Below the pieces are notes generated by a model. It saw nothing but the letters and a program-made list of their open reading frames with translations. It ran no database searches and had not been told where the DNA came from. A stretch of 23,625 nucleotides of DNA, from positions 1 to 23,625 of the forward strand of contig CAZDQE010000032.1 in assembly GCA_964507395.1 (NCBI GenBank), read 5' to 3'. Below are positions 13,915 to 22,536 of the stretch, piece after piece; within the stretch, counting starts at the first letter, position 1, and the number at the start of each line of letters is the position of its first letter. Position numbers and translations under genes: made by a program. Source of the DNA: SIG575 sp964507395 (lineage in GTDB: Bacteria > Bacillota > Clostridia > Oscillospirales > Acutalibacteraceae).

Positions 13915-15846
13915 GTGGCAAAAATCAATGTTTTACCGAAGTACATAGCAGACCTTATTGCAGCAGGTGAAGTGGTTGAGCGTCCGTCATCTGTTGTGAA
14001 GGAAGCGGTCGAAAATTCAATCGACGCAGGTGCAACGATAATTACCGTTGAAATTCAGCATGGCGGAATTACATATATCAGAGTAACAGATAACGGCTGC
14101 GGAATTTTAAGGGAAGATATAAGAAATGCCTTTGTCAGCCACGCAACGAGCAAAATCGCAAAGCAGGAGGACCTTGATGCTATCTGCACTCTCGGATTCC
14201 GCGGCGAGGCACTTGCCTCTGTCAGTGCAGTGTCAAAGGTTGAAGTGATGACAAAAGCGAGTGAGGAAAAAATCGGAACTCACTACCGCATTGAGGGAGG
14301 GGAAGAAATTCTTCTTGATGATGCAGGATGTCCCGACGGCACAACATTAATTGTACGAGATTTGTTTTTCAACACTCCTGCAAGAATGAAATTCCTTAAA
14401 AAGGATGTCAGCGAAGCAAATGCAGTTGCAGGTGTTATGGACAGAGTTGCGCTGTCTCACCCTGAAATCAGCTTCAGATTTATCCGTGACGGCAAGGAAA
14501 CACTTTTAACTCCCGGCGACGGAAAGCTGTCTTCAGCGATTTATGCAGTTTTCGGCAAGGAATTTGCAAGCAGTCTTATTCCGATTGATTATACTCTTAA
14601 CGGTATTTCCGCAAAGGGATATATTTCAAAGCCGATTTACGGACGTGCAAACAGAAATATGCAGATGTTTTTCCTCAATTCCCGTCTTGTGAAAACACAG
14701 ACAGGCTCTGCGGCACTTTCCGAAAGCTATAAAAATTCAATCATGGTAGGCAAATTTCCCGCATGTGTTATTAATCTTACCGTCCCGAATGAAACGGTTG
14801 ATGTTAATGTGCATCCCTCAAAGCTTGAGGTACGCTTTGCAAATGAAAAGGCAATTTATGATTGCATCTATTACGGCGTGAAAAATGCTCTGAGCCGTGA
14901 CGAGGAAAGACCTCAGGTTGACCTTGGAAAGGTGACAGGTACACGTTTCGCAAAACCTCAGATTTTCAATCCCGAAAAGGCAGAGCAGATATCATTTCAG
15001 CCGAAAAAAGCAGAAGAAGTAAAGCAATTTATTCCGCCTGTGAAAAAATCCGAGCCTGTGATGCGCCAGCCTGCCGTTACTTATAACGCAGAGCCGCAGA
15101 CGGCAGATGTGTTTGTAAAACCACCGAAAATTACAGTTTTTACTCCTCCTAAAGATGAGAAAAAAGAGATTGAATTACCCATAATCGAAAAGAAAATCCC
15201 TGAAGAACCCGTTGCCGAGGTTGAAAAAGAAGAAGTAAAAACAGAAGAAATCCCGAATCGTGAAGAAGTTAAAGCTCCCGATTTCAGAATAATCGGCGAA
15301 GCCTTCAAAACATATATTTTTGCGGAGTGTGAGGGCAAGCTTATGATTATTGATAAGCACGCGGCACACGAAAGAATGATTTATAACGAGCTTAAAAATC
15401 AGACAGACGGTATTTTTATGCAGTCACTGATGATTCCCGTAACCGTCACTCTTTCAAAGGAAGAGTACGATGTAATCATTAATAATCTCTCTCTTCTTGA
15501 AAAAGCGGGCTTCAGCGTTGAAAGCTTCGGAACAGGCAGTGTTATTGTAAGAGAATGTCCGTCCGTACTTGAAGCAAATGATGTTGAAAATATCCTTGTG
15601 GAAATTGCAGGATATCTTATTGAGAACAAGAATGAGCTTATCAGCGAAAAGCTTGACTGGATCTTCCATTCTTCTGCGTGCCGTGCGGCAATAAAGGCGG
15701 GAGATAAAACAAGCTCCTACGAGCTTGAAAAGTTTACTGCAAAACTGCTTTCTGATGAAAGCATCAGATACTGTCCCCACGGCAGACCTGTTCTTGCAGA
15801 GTTGACAAAAAGAGAGCTTGAAAAATTTTTCGGAAGAATACAGTGA
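13915..15846 (+). CDS. mutL: DNA mismatch repair protein MutL (endonuclease type)
   Basis: Couples MutS recognition to strand incision. From GTG 13915 the protein has 643 residues and begins MAKINVLP, a typical MutL start. The N-terminal GHKL ATPase shows VENSIDAG (32-39), DNGCGI (59-64), the TSKI lid and GFRGEAL (94-100). A proline/acid-rich linker spans roughly residues 345-455. The C-terminal domain carries the nuclease motif DKHAAHERMIYNE (480-492), then ACRAAIKAGD and CPHGRP, so it should be a metal-dependent nickase, as expected for bacteria without MutH. In the DQHAxxExxxxE signature the last Glu position (491) is Asn with Glu next to it, while His482 and Glu486 are kept. miaA follows after 9 bases. 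Confidence 0.95.
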   Translation: MAKINVLPKYIADLIAAGEVVERPSSVVKEAVENSIDAGATIITVEIQHGGITYIRVTDNGCGILREDIRNAFVSHATSKIAKQEDLDAICTLGFRGEALASVSAVSKVEVMTKASEEKIGTHYRIEGGEEILLDDAGCPDGTTLIVRDLFFNTPARMKFLKKDVSEANAVAGVMDRVALSHPEISFRFIRDGKETLLTPGDGKLSSAIYAVFGKEFASSLIPIDYTLNGISAKGYISKPIYGRANRNMQMFFLNSRLVKTQTGSAALSESYKNSIMVGKFPACVINLTVPNETVDVNVHPSKLEVRFANEKAIYDCIYYGVKNALSRDEERPQVDLGKVTGTRFAKPQIFNPEKAEQISFQPKKAEEVKQFIPPVKKSEPVMRQPAVTYNAEPQTADVFVKPPKITVFTPPKDEKKEIELPIIEKKIPEEPVAEVEKEEVKTEEIPNREEVKAPDFRIIGEAFKTYIFAECEGKLMIIDKHAAHERMIYNELKNQTDGIFMQSLMIPVTVTLSKEEYDVIINNLSLLEKAGFSVESFGTGSVIVRECPSVLEANDVENILVEIAGYLIENKNELISEKLDWIFHSSACRAAIKAGDKTSSYELEKFTAKLLSDESIRYCPHGRPVLAELTKRELEKFFGRIQ

Positions 15847-15855
15847 GTTTATATT

Positions 15856-16794
15856 ATGGATAAAATTAAAATTGTTGCAGTAGTCGGACCTACTGCATCA
15901 GGCAAAACTTCTCTTGCAGTGAAACTTGCTCAGAAACTGAATGGCGAAGTCATTTCGGCAGACTCAATGCAGGTTTATAAGGGGATGGATATTGCAACCG
16001 CAAAACCTGATGAGGAAGAAATGGCAGGAATTCCCCATCATCTTATCAGCATCATTTCCCCTGAGGAAGAGTTCAGCGTTTCAAGATTCTGCGATTTGGC
16101 AGGTCAAGCCGTAAGAGATATCGTATCGCGGGGAAAGGTCCCCATCATTGCGGGAGGAACAGGACTTTATGTTGATTCCTTTCTTGGCAATACGGTGTTC
16201 CTTGAAAATACAAAAAATGATGAAGTGAGAAAAAATCTTTCTCTTCGTCTTGAAAAAGAGGGAGCGGAAAAGCTTTACAGTGAGCTTTGTGAGAAAGACC
16301 CTGAAGCGGCAGAAAAAATCCATCCCAATAATTCACTTAAAATCATACGTGCACTGGAAATTTTCTATTCAAGCGGAAAAACCCTTACAAATCAGAACGA
16401 GTTGTCGCACCTTGAGGAAAGTCCCTATGAAAGTCTTATAATCGGTCTGACAGCCGAGAACAGAGAGTTTTTGTATGACAGAATCAACAGACGCGTTGAT
16501 ATTATGCTTGAAAACGGTCTTGCGGAAGAAACAAAAATGTTTTTTGAAACAAAAACCGCCTCTACTGCCTGTCAGGCTATCGGATACAAAGAACTAAAGC
16601 CTTATCTTGACGGGAATCTGACACTTGAAGAAGCGTCTGAAAACCTGAAAAGGGCAACAAGAAGATATGCTAAAAGACAGCTTACATGGTTCAGAAGAAA
16701 CAGAGATATCAGATGGCTTGATATTGATAGTTTTTCATCCTCTGAGCTTGTGTCGGAAGCTGAAAAATCGGCAGAAGAATTTTTAAATAAATGA
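15856..16794 (+). CDS. miaA: tRNA dimethylallyltransferase MiaA
   Basis: Transfers dimethylallyl from DMAPP to N6 of A37 in tRNAs reading UNN codons; MiaB then methylthiolates the product. The 312 residues include the P-loop GPTASGKT (11-18), the catalytic-type Asp in SADSMQVYKGMDIATAKP (34-51), IAGGTGLYVDSFL, RRVDIMLENGLAEE, QAIGYKEL and the C-terminal RRYAKRQLTWFRR. All are classic MiaA signatures and the length is normal. The gene starts 9 bases after mutL with only a weak upstream GTGAG, so it probably depends on coupling. With miaB in the same transcript, both steps of ms2i6A synthesis are co-encoded with mismatch repair. Confidence 0.96.
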   Translation: MDKIKIVAVVGPTASGKTSLAVKLAQKLNGEVISADSMQVYKGMDIATAKPDEEEMAGIPHHLISIISPEEEFSVSRFCDLAGQAVRDIVSRGKVPIIAGGTGLYVDSFLGNTVFLENTKNDEVRKNLSLRLEKEGAEKLYSELCEKDPEAAEKIHPNNSLKIIRALEIFYSSGKTLTNQNELSHLEESPYESLIIGLTAENREFLYDRINRRVDIMLENGLAEETKMFFETKTASTACQAIGYKELKPYLDGNLTLEEASENLKRATRRYAKRQLTWFRRNRDIRWLDIDSFSSSELVSEAEKSAEEFLNK

Positions 16795-16811
16795 AAAGGA
16801 GTTGAGTTTGC

Positions 16812-18194
16812 ATGAAAACAGAAAATGTGAATAAGGGCATCAGCAGAATTATAACGGCAACGGTCATGATTTTAGTTTATGCGGTTGCAATTTTTATGAT
16901 TGCATATCTGATTTACAATGCTTTTGATGCAAACTACAGCCCTGTTAAAACAGAAGAAGCAATTATGAAAACCGTTGAGGAAAGTGTCTATACAAAGGTG
17001 TTTATTGTAAGGGATGAAAACTATCTTTCAGGCACTGCGGCAGGTACTGTCGTTCCGCTGGTTGAGGACGGTCAGCGCGTTGCAGAGGGAGAAAAAATTG
17101 CTGCGGTTTTTGCAAACGATGAGGATGCAGGAAAGTATGTTGAACTGAACAGAATCAATGAGGAAATAATAAGGTTTTCAAACATCGCAGAGGCAGAAAA
17201 GCTGAATATCAGAGACATGACATCTTATAACGAAACAACGAATGAAACCTTTCTGACTCTCGTTGAAACGATTGCGGACGGAAACTTTTCTGAAATTTCC
17301 GAGTATGCATATTCTGTCAGAGACCGTGAAACCAGCCGTCAGGTATCTCTGGGGTATGATGTTGACACGTCAGAGATTCTGTCCTCACTTCGCACAGAGG
17401 CATCAAGCCTTTCTTCCTCGGAGCCGTCATATCTTATAGCAGATAACACAGGCTACTACATAAACAGCACAGACGGTTATGAAAACACGTTGAAATATTC
17501 TGATGTTCTCAATCTTACCGTAACAGACATTGAAAAAGCACTTACTGCTAAGGCTGATGAAACGAAGATTTCCGAAAGCGGAAAGCTTGTAAATAACTTT
17601 AACTGGTACGTTGTGGCAGTTGTGGAGAGAAACGATGTAGATGATGTGGTAGTAGGTGATTCTCTTACGGTACGCTTTACCGATTCAGCCTCTGACGATG
17701 TCAAAATGACTGTTGCCGCTATTAATTCAGACTCTGACGGTAAGGTTGCTCTTATTCTTAAAAGCAATTCAATTACGGCAGGAACATCACAGATGAGAAT
17801 CGAAAATGCAGAAATAATTCTGAAAACGATTTCAGGCTACAAAATTCCGAAGACTGCACTGAGAACTGTTGACGGCATCAACGGAGTTTATATCAAAAGA
17901 GGAAATCTTATAAATTTCAGAAGAATTACTACTCTTTATACAGGCGATGATTACGTTATCGCAAGAACTTACGAAGCGGAAAACGCAAGCTATGAAGAGG
18001 AAATAGAAGAAATCGAAGCAGAAAAGAGACTTTATAAATCCCAGCTTTCCGAGCGTTCAAGGGAAGAGCCTGACTGGATTGTTGAATGTGAGGACCTTTA
18101 TTCACGGTCAAAGCTTCTTGCAAAGTCTTACATAAAGCTTTATGATGAAGTAATTGTTGAAGGAAATGGTTTGTATGACAATAAAATCGTATAA
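16812..18194 (+). CDS. HlyD-like single-pass membrane protein of the division/envelope block
   Basis: A 460-residue protein with one transmembrane helix near residues 14-38 and the bulk outside. It has a lipoyl/barrel-sandwich half (GTVVPLVEDGQRVAEGEKIAAVFA, about 77-100), a helical middle section, and later beta-rich segments (VVVGDSLTVRF, IPKTALRTVDGINGVYIKRG) that match HlyD/RND adaptor organisation. The C-terminus (about 390-450) is a charged helix. No ABC transporter or outer-membrane partner is nearby, and the host should be monoderm, so classic efflux is doubtful. AAAAGGAG at 16794-16801 precedes the ATG. The gene overlaps yggS by 20 bases and leads into sepF-divIVA-lspA, so a role in wall or division is inferred from context only. 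Confidence 0.65.
   Translation: MKTENVNKGISRIITATVMILVYAVAIFMIAYLIYNAFDANYSPVKTEEAIMKTVEESVYTKVFIVRDENYLSGTAAGTVVPLVEDGQRVAEGEKIAAVFANDEDAGKYVELNRINEEIIRFSNIAEAEKLNIRDMTSYNETTNETFLTLVETIADGNFSEISEYAYSVRDRETSRQVSLGYDVDTSEILSSLRTEASSLSSSEPSYLIADNTGYYINSTDGYENTLKYSDVLNLTVTDIEKALTAKADETKISESGKLVNNFNWYVVAVVERNDVDDVVVGDSLTVRFTDSASDDVKMTVAAINSDSDGKVALILKSNSITAGTSQMRIENAEIILKTISGYKIPKTALRTVDGINGVYIKRGNLINFRRITTLYTGDDYVIARTYEAENASYEEEIEEIEAEKRLYKSQLSERSREEPDWIVECEDLYSRSKLLAKSYIKLYDEVIVEGNGLYDNKIV
18159..18165 (+). promoter_or_regulatory. Ribosome binding site deciding the yggS start
   Basis: GAAGGAA lies 9 bases before ATG 18175. An upstream in-frame TTG at 18154 has no site and would deepen the overlap, so it is not preferred. 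Confidence 0.65.
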
Positions 18195-18903
18195 TGAGGA
18201 AAGATTTTCCGATATTACGGAAAATGTAAAAAAAATCCGAGAAAGAATCTGTGAATCTGCGGAAAAAAGCGGGAGAAAGGCAGAGGACATAAGCCTGATG
18301 GCAGTTACAAAAACTGTGGACTCTCTTTTCATCAACCACGCCATTGATTCCTGCGGAATAAACCTTATAGGTGAAAACAGAGTGCAGGAATTTCTATCAA
18401 AAAAAGATGAGCTTCATCTTGAAAACACAGAAGTTCATCTTATCGGTCATCTTCAGACAAATAAGGTGAAAATGATAGTTCCGCACGTTACGATGATTGA
18501 ATCTGTTGACAGTGTACGTCTTGCAAAGGAAATCAGCAAGGAATGTGAAAAAATAGATAAAACAATGGATATTTTAGTCGAAGTAAATGTTGGAATGGAA
18601 AATAGCAAATTCGGCATAGACAGTGTTCTTCTGGCAGAATTTTTGTCGGAAATAGGTTCACTTTCCAATATCCGAGTCAAAGGACTTATGGCAATCCCCC
18701 CCATTTGTGAAAATTCTGAAGAATCACGAAGTTTTTTTTCAAATATGTATAATATGTTCCTTGACATCAGGGGCAAAAAAATAGATAATATAGATATGCA
18801 GATTCTTTCGATGGGAATGTCGGGAGATTATGCTGAGGCTATAGAAGAGGGTGCTACTGAAGTAAGAGTCGGTTCATCCATGTTTGGTAAAAGAGTTTAT
18901 TAA
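18175..18903 (+). CDS. PLP homeostasis protein, YggS/YlmE family
   Basis: A 242-residue single-domain PLP-binding protein, alanine-racemase-like barrel, thought to buffer pyridoxal phosphate and affect amino-acid metabolism without its own known catalytic reaction. Seen: LMAVTKTVDS with the cofactor lysine, GENRVQEFLSKK, HLIGHLQTNKVK, VEVNVGMENSKFGI, GLMAIPP and the C-terminal LSMGMSGDYAEAIEEGATEVRVGSSMFG, all family hallmarks. The start overlaps the HlyD-like gene by 20 bases. It sits 13 bases before sepF, as ylmE does before sepF (ylmF) in Bacillus and many Firmicutes, so the locus is the conserved ylm division region. Confidence 0.93.
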   Translation: MTIKSYNEERFSDITENVKKIRERICESAEKSGRKAEDISLMAVTKTVDSLFINHAIDSCGINLIGENRVQEFLSKKDELHLENTEVHLIGHLQTNKVKMIVPHVTMIESVDSVRLAKEISKECEKIDKTMDILVEVNVGMENSKFGIDSVLLAEFLSEIGSLSNIRVKGLMAIPPICENSEESRSFFSNMYNMFLDIRGKKIDNIDMQILSMGMSGDYAEAIEEGATEVRVGSSMFGKRVY

Positions 18904-18916
18904 GGAGGAATTATAA

Positions 18917-19456
18917 ATGAAATTGTTTGATAAGATGAAGGACCTTGTGTTCGGCAGCGAAGAAATTGATGAAGACTTTTCAGGTGTGCAGGAAGAAGAA
19001 TATGAGGAACCCGTAGTACAGAAGAATGTAAGACGCGACCCCATCGAAACATTTGAGCCTGTTCAGAGCTACGAGCCCAGAAGAGCTGAGAAAGCTCCCG
19101 AAAGAAGCAAGGTCGTAGATTTTTCCGCAGCATCTCAGTCAAGAACAGCAGCTCAGAAGGCGACAGGCGACAGACCTCATGTTGTAGTTGCAAAGCTTGA
19201 AAAATTTGAGGACGTAGGCGAAATCGCAAAAAATATCAATGAGAAGCGTATGGTTATCATTAATCTTGAAAATGCAGATAACGCAACAACTCAGAGAATT
19301 ATCGACTTTATCTACGGCGTTACAATCGCAAATAACAGTGAGCTTAAGAGAGTTGCTTTCAGAACATATGTTATCAAACCCGCAGGCTATGATTACACAG
19401 GCGGCGACGGCTTTGACAGCAATAACATGGATGGAATCGTATTCGGTAACAATTAA
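18917..19456 (+). CDS. sepF: Cell division protein SepF
   Basis: A 179-residue FtsZ-binding protein that anchors and bundles FtsZ filaments at the membrane. It has the N-terminal amphipathic membrane-targeting helix MKLFDKMKDLVFG (1-13), an acidic/flexible linker (to about 85), and the SepF core (about 93-165) with KLEKFEDVGEIAKNIN, VIINLENADNATTQRIIDFIYG and YVIKPAGYDY near the end. AAGGAGG (18903-18909) gives a strong ribosome site. It lies between yggS and divIVA, the normal Gram-positive arrangement. Confidence 0.95.
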   Translation: MKLFDKMKDLVFGSEEIDEDFSGVQEEEYEEPVVQKNVRRDPIETFEPVQSYEPRRAEKAPERSKVVDFSAASQSRTAAQKATGDRPHVVVAKLEKFEDVGEIAKNINEKRMVIINLENADNATTQRIIDFIYGVTIANNSELKRVAFRTYVIKPAGYDYTGGDGFDSNNMDGIVFGNN

Positions 19457-19470
19457 TTGATATAAAGAGA

Positions 19471-19478
19471 AAGGGTGG
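19471..19478 (+). promoter_or_regulatory. Ribosome binding site deciding the divIVA start
   Basis: AAGGGTGG lies 8 bases before ATG 19487. The in-frame GTG at 19475 is inside this site and is not preferred. Confidence 0.7.
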
Positions 19479-19486
19479 ATAGTGAA

Positions 19487-21088
19487 ATGGCTATGTTGAC
19501 TCCCGGCAAAATAAAAGGTTATCAGTTCCAACAGGCAGGCAGAGGTACCTATAAGGCAGAAGAGGTAGACGATTTTCTCGCTCAGGTCGTAGAATCCTAC
19601 GAGCAGGTGTTCAAGGAAAACGGCGAGCTTGTAAAGAAGCTTAAGATTCTTGCAACAAAGCTCAATGAATACAGAAAAGAAGAGAGCAACGTCAGCAAGG
19701 TGCTGGTAAATGCACAGGCTTTTATTGATAAAATGATTGAGGAAGCCAAAAAGGAAGCAAAGACAATCGTTTCCGAAGCAGAGGAAAGAGCCAATAACGT
19801 TGACTCAATAACCAATGCCAAAATCAAAGTCATGGTTGACGAGGTTGAAGGCAAAATGCGTCTGGCATACGAGAAGGCGATGTCTCAGGCGAAAAGCACA
19901 AAGGACAGCGCTTATAAGGAAGCTGAAATTCTTCTTCTTGAAGCCGGAGAAAAGGCTGAAAAAATAATTTCAGATGCTGAAGCTACCGCATCGGCTCTTA
20001 TCAGTGATGCTACAAAGGATGCCGAGAAGGAGGCTTCATCTCTCAAAGAAGAAATCGAGAACGAAAAAGCACTTCTTGACAGCCTTAAGGAAACATCAAA
20101 TCAGTTTAAAACAGAGCTTGTTGTTCTTTACGAGCGTCAGATTAAGAGCGTAGAGCAGATTCCCGATTATAACCTTGACAAAGAGCTTGAAGAGAAAGTA
20201 AAGAAAATCGTTGAGGAAAAGAAGAACGAGGATGAAGCGACTCAAAAAACTCAGACAGATGAGAGCGCAGTTGAAAAAATCGTTGATAATTTCGTGGCAA
20301 GTGAAGATGATTACTTTGATGCAGACGATTTAATCAAGGAATATGCGTCAAAGGATTCATCAGATGCTTCTAAGCTTGATTTCGATATTGATTTCGGTGA
20401 AGAAGAGGAATTGACAGAAGAAACAGCAGAGGATATTTTCTCTTTGGACCTTGATGAAGAAGAGGTAGAGGCAATAGAAAAAGAAGCCGCAGAAGTAGTT
20501 GAAAAAGAAATCGGAGAAGAAATAGAGAAAAGAGAAAAAGAAATCGAAGATGAAATTGAAAAAGAAATGGAAAAAGTTTCCGAAGAAGGTTTCACTTTTG
20601 ATTTTGAAAACGAAGAAGCATCAGAAGACGAATACGAGGATATTTTCTCAGATTCAGGTGACGGCGAGGGCTTCAGATTCACAGCAGAGGATTTTGAAGA
20701 CATAAAGAGCGGTGAAAAAGAGGAAAAGGAAGCAGCCTTTGAATTCAGAACAGAGGATGTTGACCTTTTCTCAGAAGATGCAGCTAAAAATGATATTCCC
20801 GTTTCAAGGCCGGAAAGACGCAGACAGGTTGATATCGGATTTTCCGAAAACGATGCTGCGGAGGTTCAGAAGGATGAAAACCTTTTCCTCAGCCGTGATG
20901 AAGAGGTTGAAAAGGAGGATACAGGCTTCAGATTTTTCGATGATATTGATGTGTCTGATGATAACGTATCTTTCGATGAAGAAGATGAGGGCGTAGATGC
21001 TGACGATATTTTCGGCAGAAACGACGATGATGACGATGACAGCGACGGCTTCAGCTTCCTTAAAAATATTTTCGGCAAGAATAATTAA
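19487..21088 (+). CDS. divIVA: DivIVA-family division/polarity protein with long acidic tail
   Basis: DivIVA binds negatively curved membrane at septa and poles and recruits partners. From ATG 19487 the protein is 533 residues, against about 160-250 for typical Firmicute DivIVA. Residues 1-30 (MLTPGKIKGYQFQ...GTYKAEEVDDFL) are the classic membrane-binding and dimer domain. A coiled coil runs to about residue 220, with Ala/Glu/Lys heptads. The remaining roughly 300 residues are strongly acidic and probably disordered, with repeated G/A-F-x-F motifs (EGFTF, EGFRF, AAFEF, TGFRF, DGFSF). They end in a basic/hydrophobic peptide, FLKNIFGKNN. It is placed between sepF and lspA. The N-terminal assignment is firm; the tail's role is unknown. 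Confidence 0.93.
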   Translation: MAMLTPGKIKGYQFQQAGRGTYKAEEVDDFLAQVVESYEQVFKENGELVKKLKILATKLNEYRKEESNVSKVLVNAQAFIDKMIEEAKKEAKTIVSEAEERANNVDSITNAKIKVMVDEVEGKMRLAYEKAMSQAKSTKDSAYKEAEILLLEAGEKAEKIISDAEATASALISDATKDAEKEASSLKEEIENEKALLDSLKETSNQFKTELVVLYERQIKSVEQIPDYNLDKELEEKVKKIVEEKKNEDEATQKTQTDESAVEKIVDNFVASEDDYFDADDLIKEYASKDSSDASKLDFDIDFGEEEELTEETAEDIFSLDLDEEEVEAIEKEAAEVVEKEIGEEIEKREKEIEDEIEKEMEKVSEEGFTFDFENEEASEDEYEDIFSDSGDGEGFRFTAEDFEDIKSGEKEEKEAAFEFRTEDVDLFSEDAAKNDIPVSRPERRRQVDIGFSENDAAEVQKDENLFLSRDEEVEKEDTGFRFFDDIDVSDDNVSFDEEDEGVDADDIFGRNDDDDDDSDGFSFLKNIFGKNN

Positions 21089-21108
21089 AAACTCGGGGGA
21101 GCAAATAG

Positions 21109-21612
21109 ATGGTACAGCTTGTGTCAATAATATGTATAGCAGCTCTTGTTGCTGCTGACCAGCTGATTAAAACGATTGTTGAAAGCCGTCTGATGCCCGT
21201 CGGAAGTGCAGATTTCATACCCGGAATCGTTGAATTCAATTATACTGAAAACACAGGTGCTGCTTTCAGTATTCTTGAAAATCATACCGAGGTTTTGTCA
21301 ATAGTAACTCTCGTTATTATCGTTGCAGGGCTTATTTACCTGCTTTCGGGAAAAATCAAAAGCAAATTTCTTGTCTGCAGTGCAATTTTGGTGCTTGCAG
21401 GAGGAATCGGCAATCTCATTGACAGAATTTTCAGAGGCTCGGAGCTTTTCTGCGGATATGTAATTGACTATATTAAGCTTTTATTTATGGATTTTGCAAT
21501 TTTCAATTTTGCGGATTGTCTTGTCTGCATCGGTGCCGCTATGATAATTGTTTATCTTATAGCAGACATTTTCAGAGACTCTTCAAAGAAGAAAGGTCAG
21601 AAAAATGGTTGA
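21109..21612 (+). CDS. lspA: Lipoprotein signal peptidase (SPase II)
   Basis: A membrane aspartyl protease that cleaves signal peptides of diacylglyceryl-modified prolipoproteins. The 167 residues have four hydrophobic segments (about 4-20, 62-79, 86-102, 131-152). Conserved family blocks are AADQLIK (15-21), NYTENTGAAFSIL (44-56), GGIGNLIDRIFRG (98-110) and FNFADC (132-137). Asp105 and Asp136 are the catalytic pair. GGGGGAG (21095-21101) precedes the ATG. The last 8 bases overlap the pseudouridine synthase gene, a pairing common in Firmicutes (lspA-rluD/ylyB). Confidence 0.96.
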   Translation: MVQLVSIICIAALVAADQLIKTIVESRLMPVGSADFIPGIVEFNYTENTGAAFSILENHTEVLSIVTLVIIVAGLIYLLSGKIKSKFLVCSAILVLAGGIGNLIDRIFRGSELFCGYVIDYIKLLFMDFAIFNFADCLVCIGAAMIIVYLIADIFRDSSKKKGQKNG

Positions 21613-22534
21613 TGCGTTTATTTTCGGTGTACAGGAAGAAGAAAACGGAGCAAGAATAGATAAGCTTGTGTCGCAGAAATGCGAGTCTTTGACCCGTTCC
21701 TATGTACAGAAGCTGATTGAAAATTCGGAGATTCTTGTCAACGGTAAGTCTGTGAACAAAAATGTGAAAGTACGGACCGGTGACATAATTGCAGTGAAAA
21801 CGACTGAGGTCATAAAACCTGATATAATTTCTGAGGATATTCCTCTTGATATAAGATATGAGGATAATTATTTGCTCGTGGTAAATAAGCCGAAAGGAAT
21901 GGTTGTTCACCCTGCGGCAGGTAATTACAGCGGAACACTTGTAAACGCCCTTATGCACCATTGCGGAGAAAGTCTCTCAGGCATTAACGGTGTAGCAAGA
22001 CCGGGAATTGTACACAGAATTGATAAAAATACAAGCGGCTTACTTATAGTAGCTAAAAATGATCTGGCACATCTTGATCTGGCAGAACAGATAAAAGCCC
22101 ATTCCTTTGACAGAGAGTATCAGGCAGTGGTTTATGGGCATCTTAAAGAAAAAGAGGGCACGATAAACGCGCCCATCGGGAGAAATCCCAACAATCGTTT
22201 GCAGATGTGTGTAACGGATAAAAATTCAAAAAATGCCGTAACGCATTATGAGGTTATAAAAGAATATAAAGATTTTTCACATGTGAGGCTGATTCTTGAA
22301 ACGGGAAGAACCCATCAGATCAGAGTGCATATGAAATATATAGGTCATCCTGTAGCAGGTGACGATGTTTACGGCCCTTCAAAGGTTATAAAACAGCTTG
22401 ACGGACAATGTCTGCACGCGGCTGTCATAGGCTTTAAGCATCCTGCCGGCGGGGAAAGAATCAAAATTACAAGTGAACTTCCTGAGTATTTTACAAAATT
22501 CTTGGGTAGCTTAAAAACTGACGGAGGTGGCTAA
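21605..22534 (+). CDS. RluA/RluD-family 23S rRNA pseudouridine synthase
   Basis: Isomerises uridines in large-subunit rRNA. The 309 residues start with an S4 RNA-binding domain (ARIDKLVSQKCESLTRSYVQ, 16-35). The catalytic core follows: LLVVNKPKGMVVHPAAGNYSG (90-110), and RPGIVHRIDKNTSGLLIVAKN with catalytic Asp140, then GRTHQIRVHMKYIGHPVAGDDVYG. These match the RluD/YlyB group, so U1911/U1915/U1917-type sites in helix 69 are likely but not provable here. It overlaps lspA by 8 bases and ends 2 bases before the transketolase gene. Confidence 0.92.
   Translation: MVDAFIFGVQEEENGARIDKLVSQKCESLTRSYVQKLIENSEILVNGKSVNKNVKVRTGDIIAVKTTEVIKPDIISEDIPLDIRYEDNYLLVVNKPKGMVVHPAAGNYSGTLVNALMHHCGESLSGINGVARPGIVHRIDKNTSGLLIVAKNDLAHLDLAEQIKAHSFDREYQAVVYGHLKEKEGTINAPIGRNPNNRLQMCVTDKNSKNAVTHYEVIKEYKDFSHVRLILETGRTHQIRVHMKYIGHPVAGDDVYGPSKVIKQLDGQCLHAAVIGFKHPAGGERIKITSELPEYFTKFLGSLKTDGGG
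22523..22530 (+). promoter_or_regulatory. Ribosome binding site supporting a TTG start
   Basis: GGAGGTGG sits inside the end of the pseudouridine synthase gene, 6 bases before TTG 22537. No ATG or GTG is available nearby in this frame, and family N-termini begin about here. Confidence 0.7.
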
Positions 22535-22536
22535 TT

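Noticed and set aside
18154..18174. TTG start for yggS
   Set aside because: No ribosome site lies upstream; ATG 18175 has GAAGGAA at suitable distance.
20311..20703. Serine-rich minus-strand open frame in divIVA
   Set aside because: The Ser-rich composition is just the reverse complement of Glu/Asp codons in the acidic tail.
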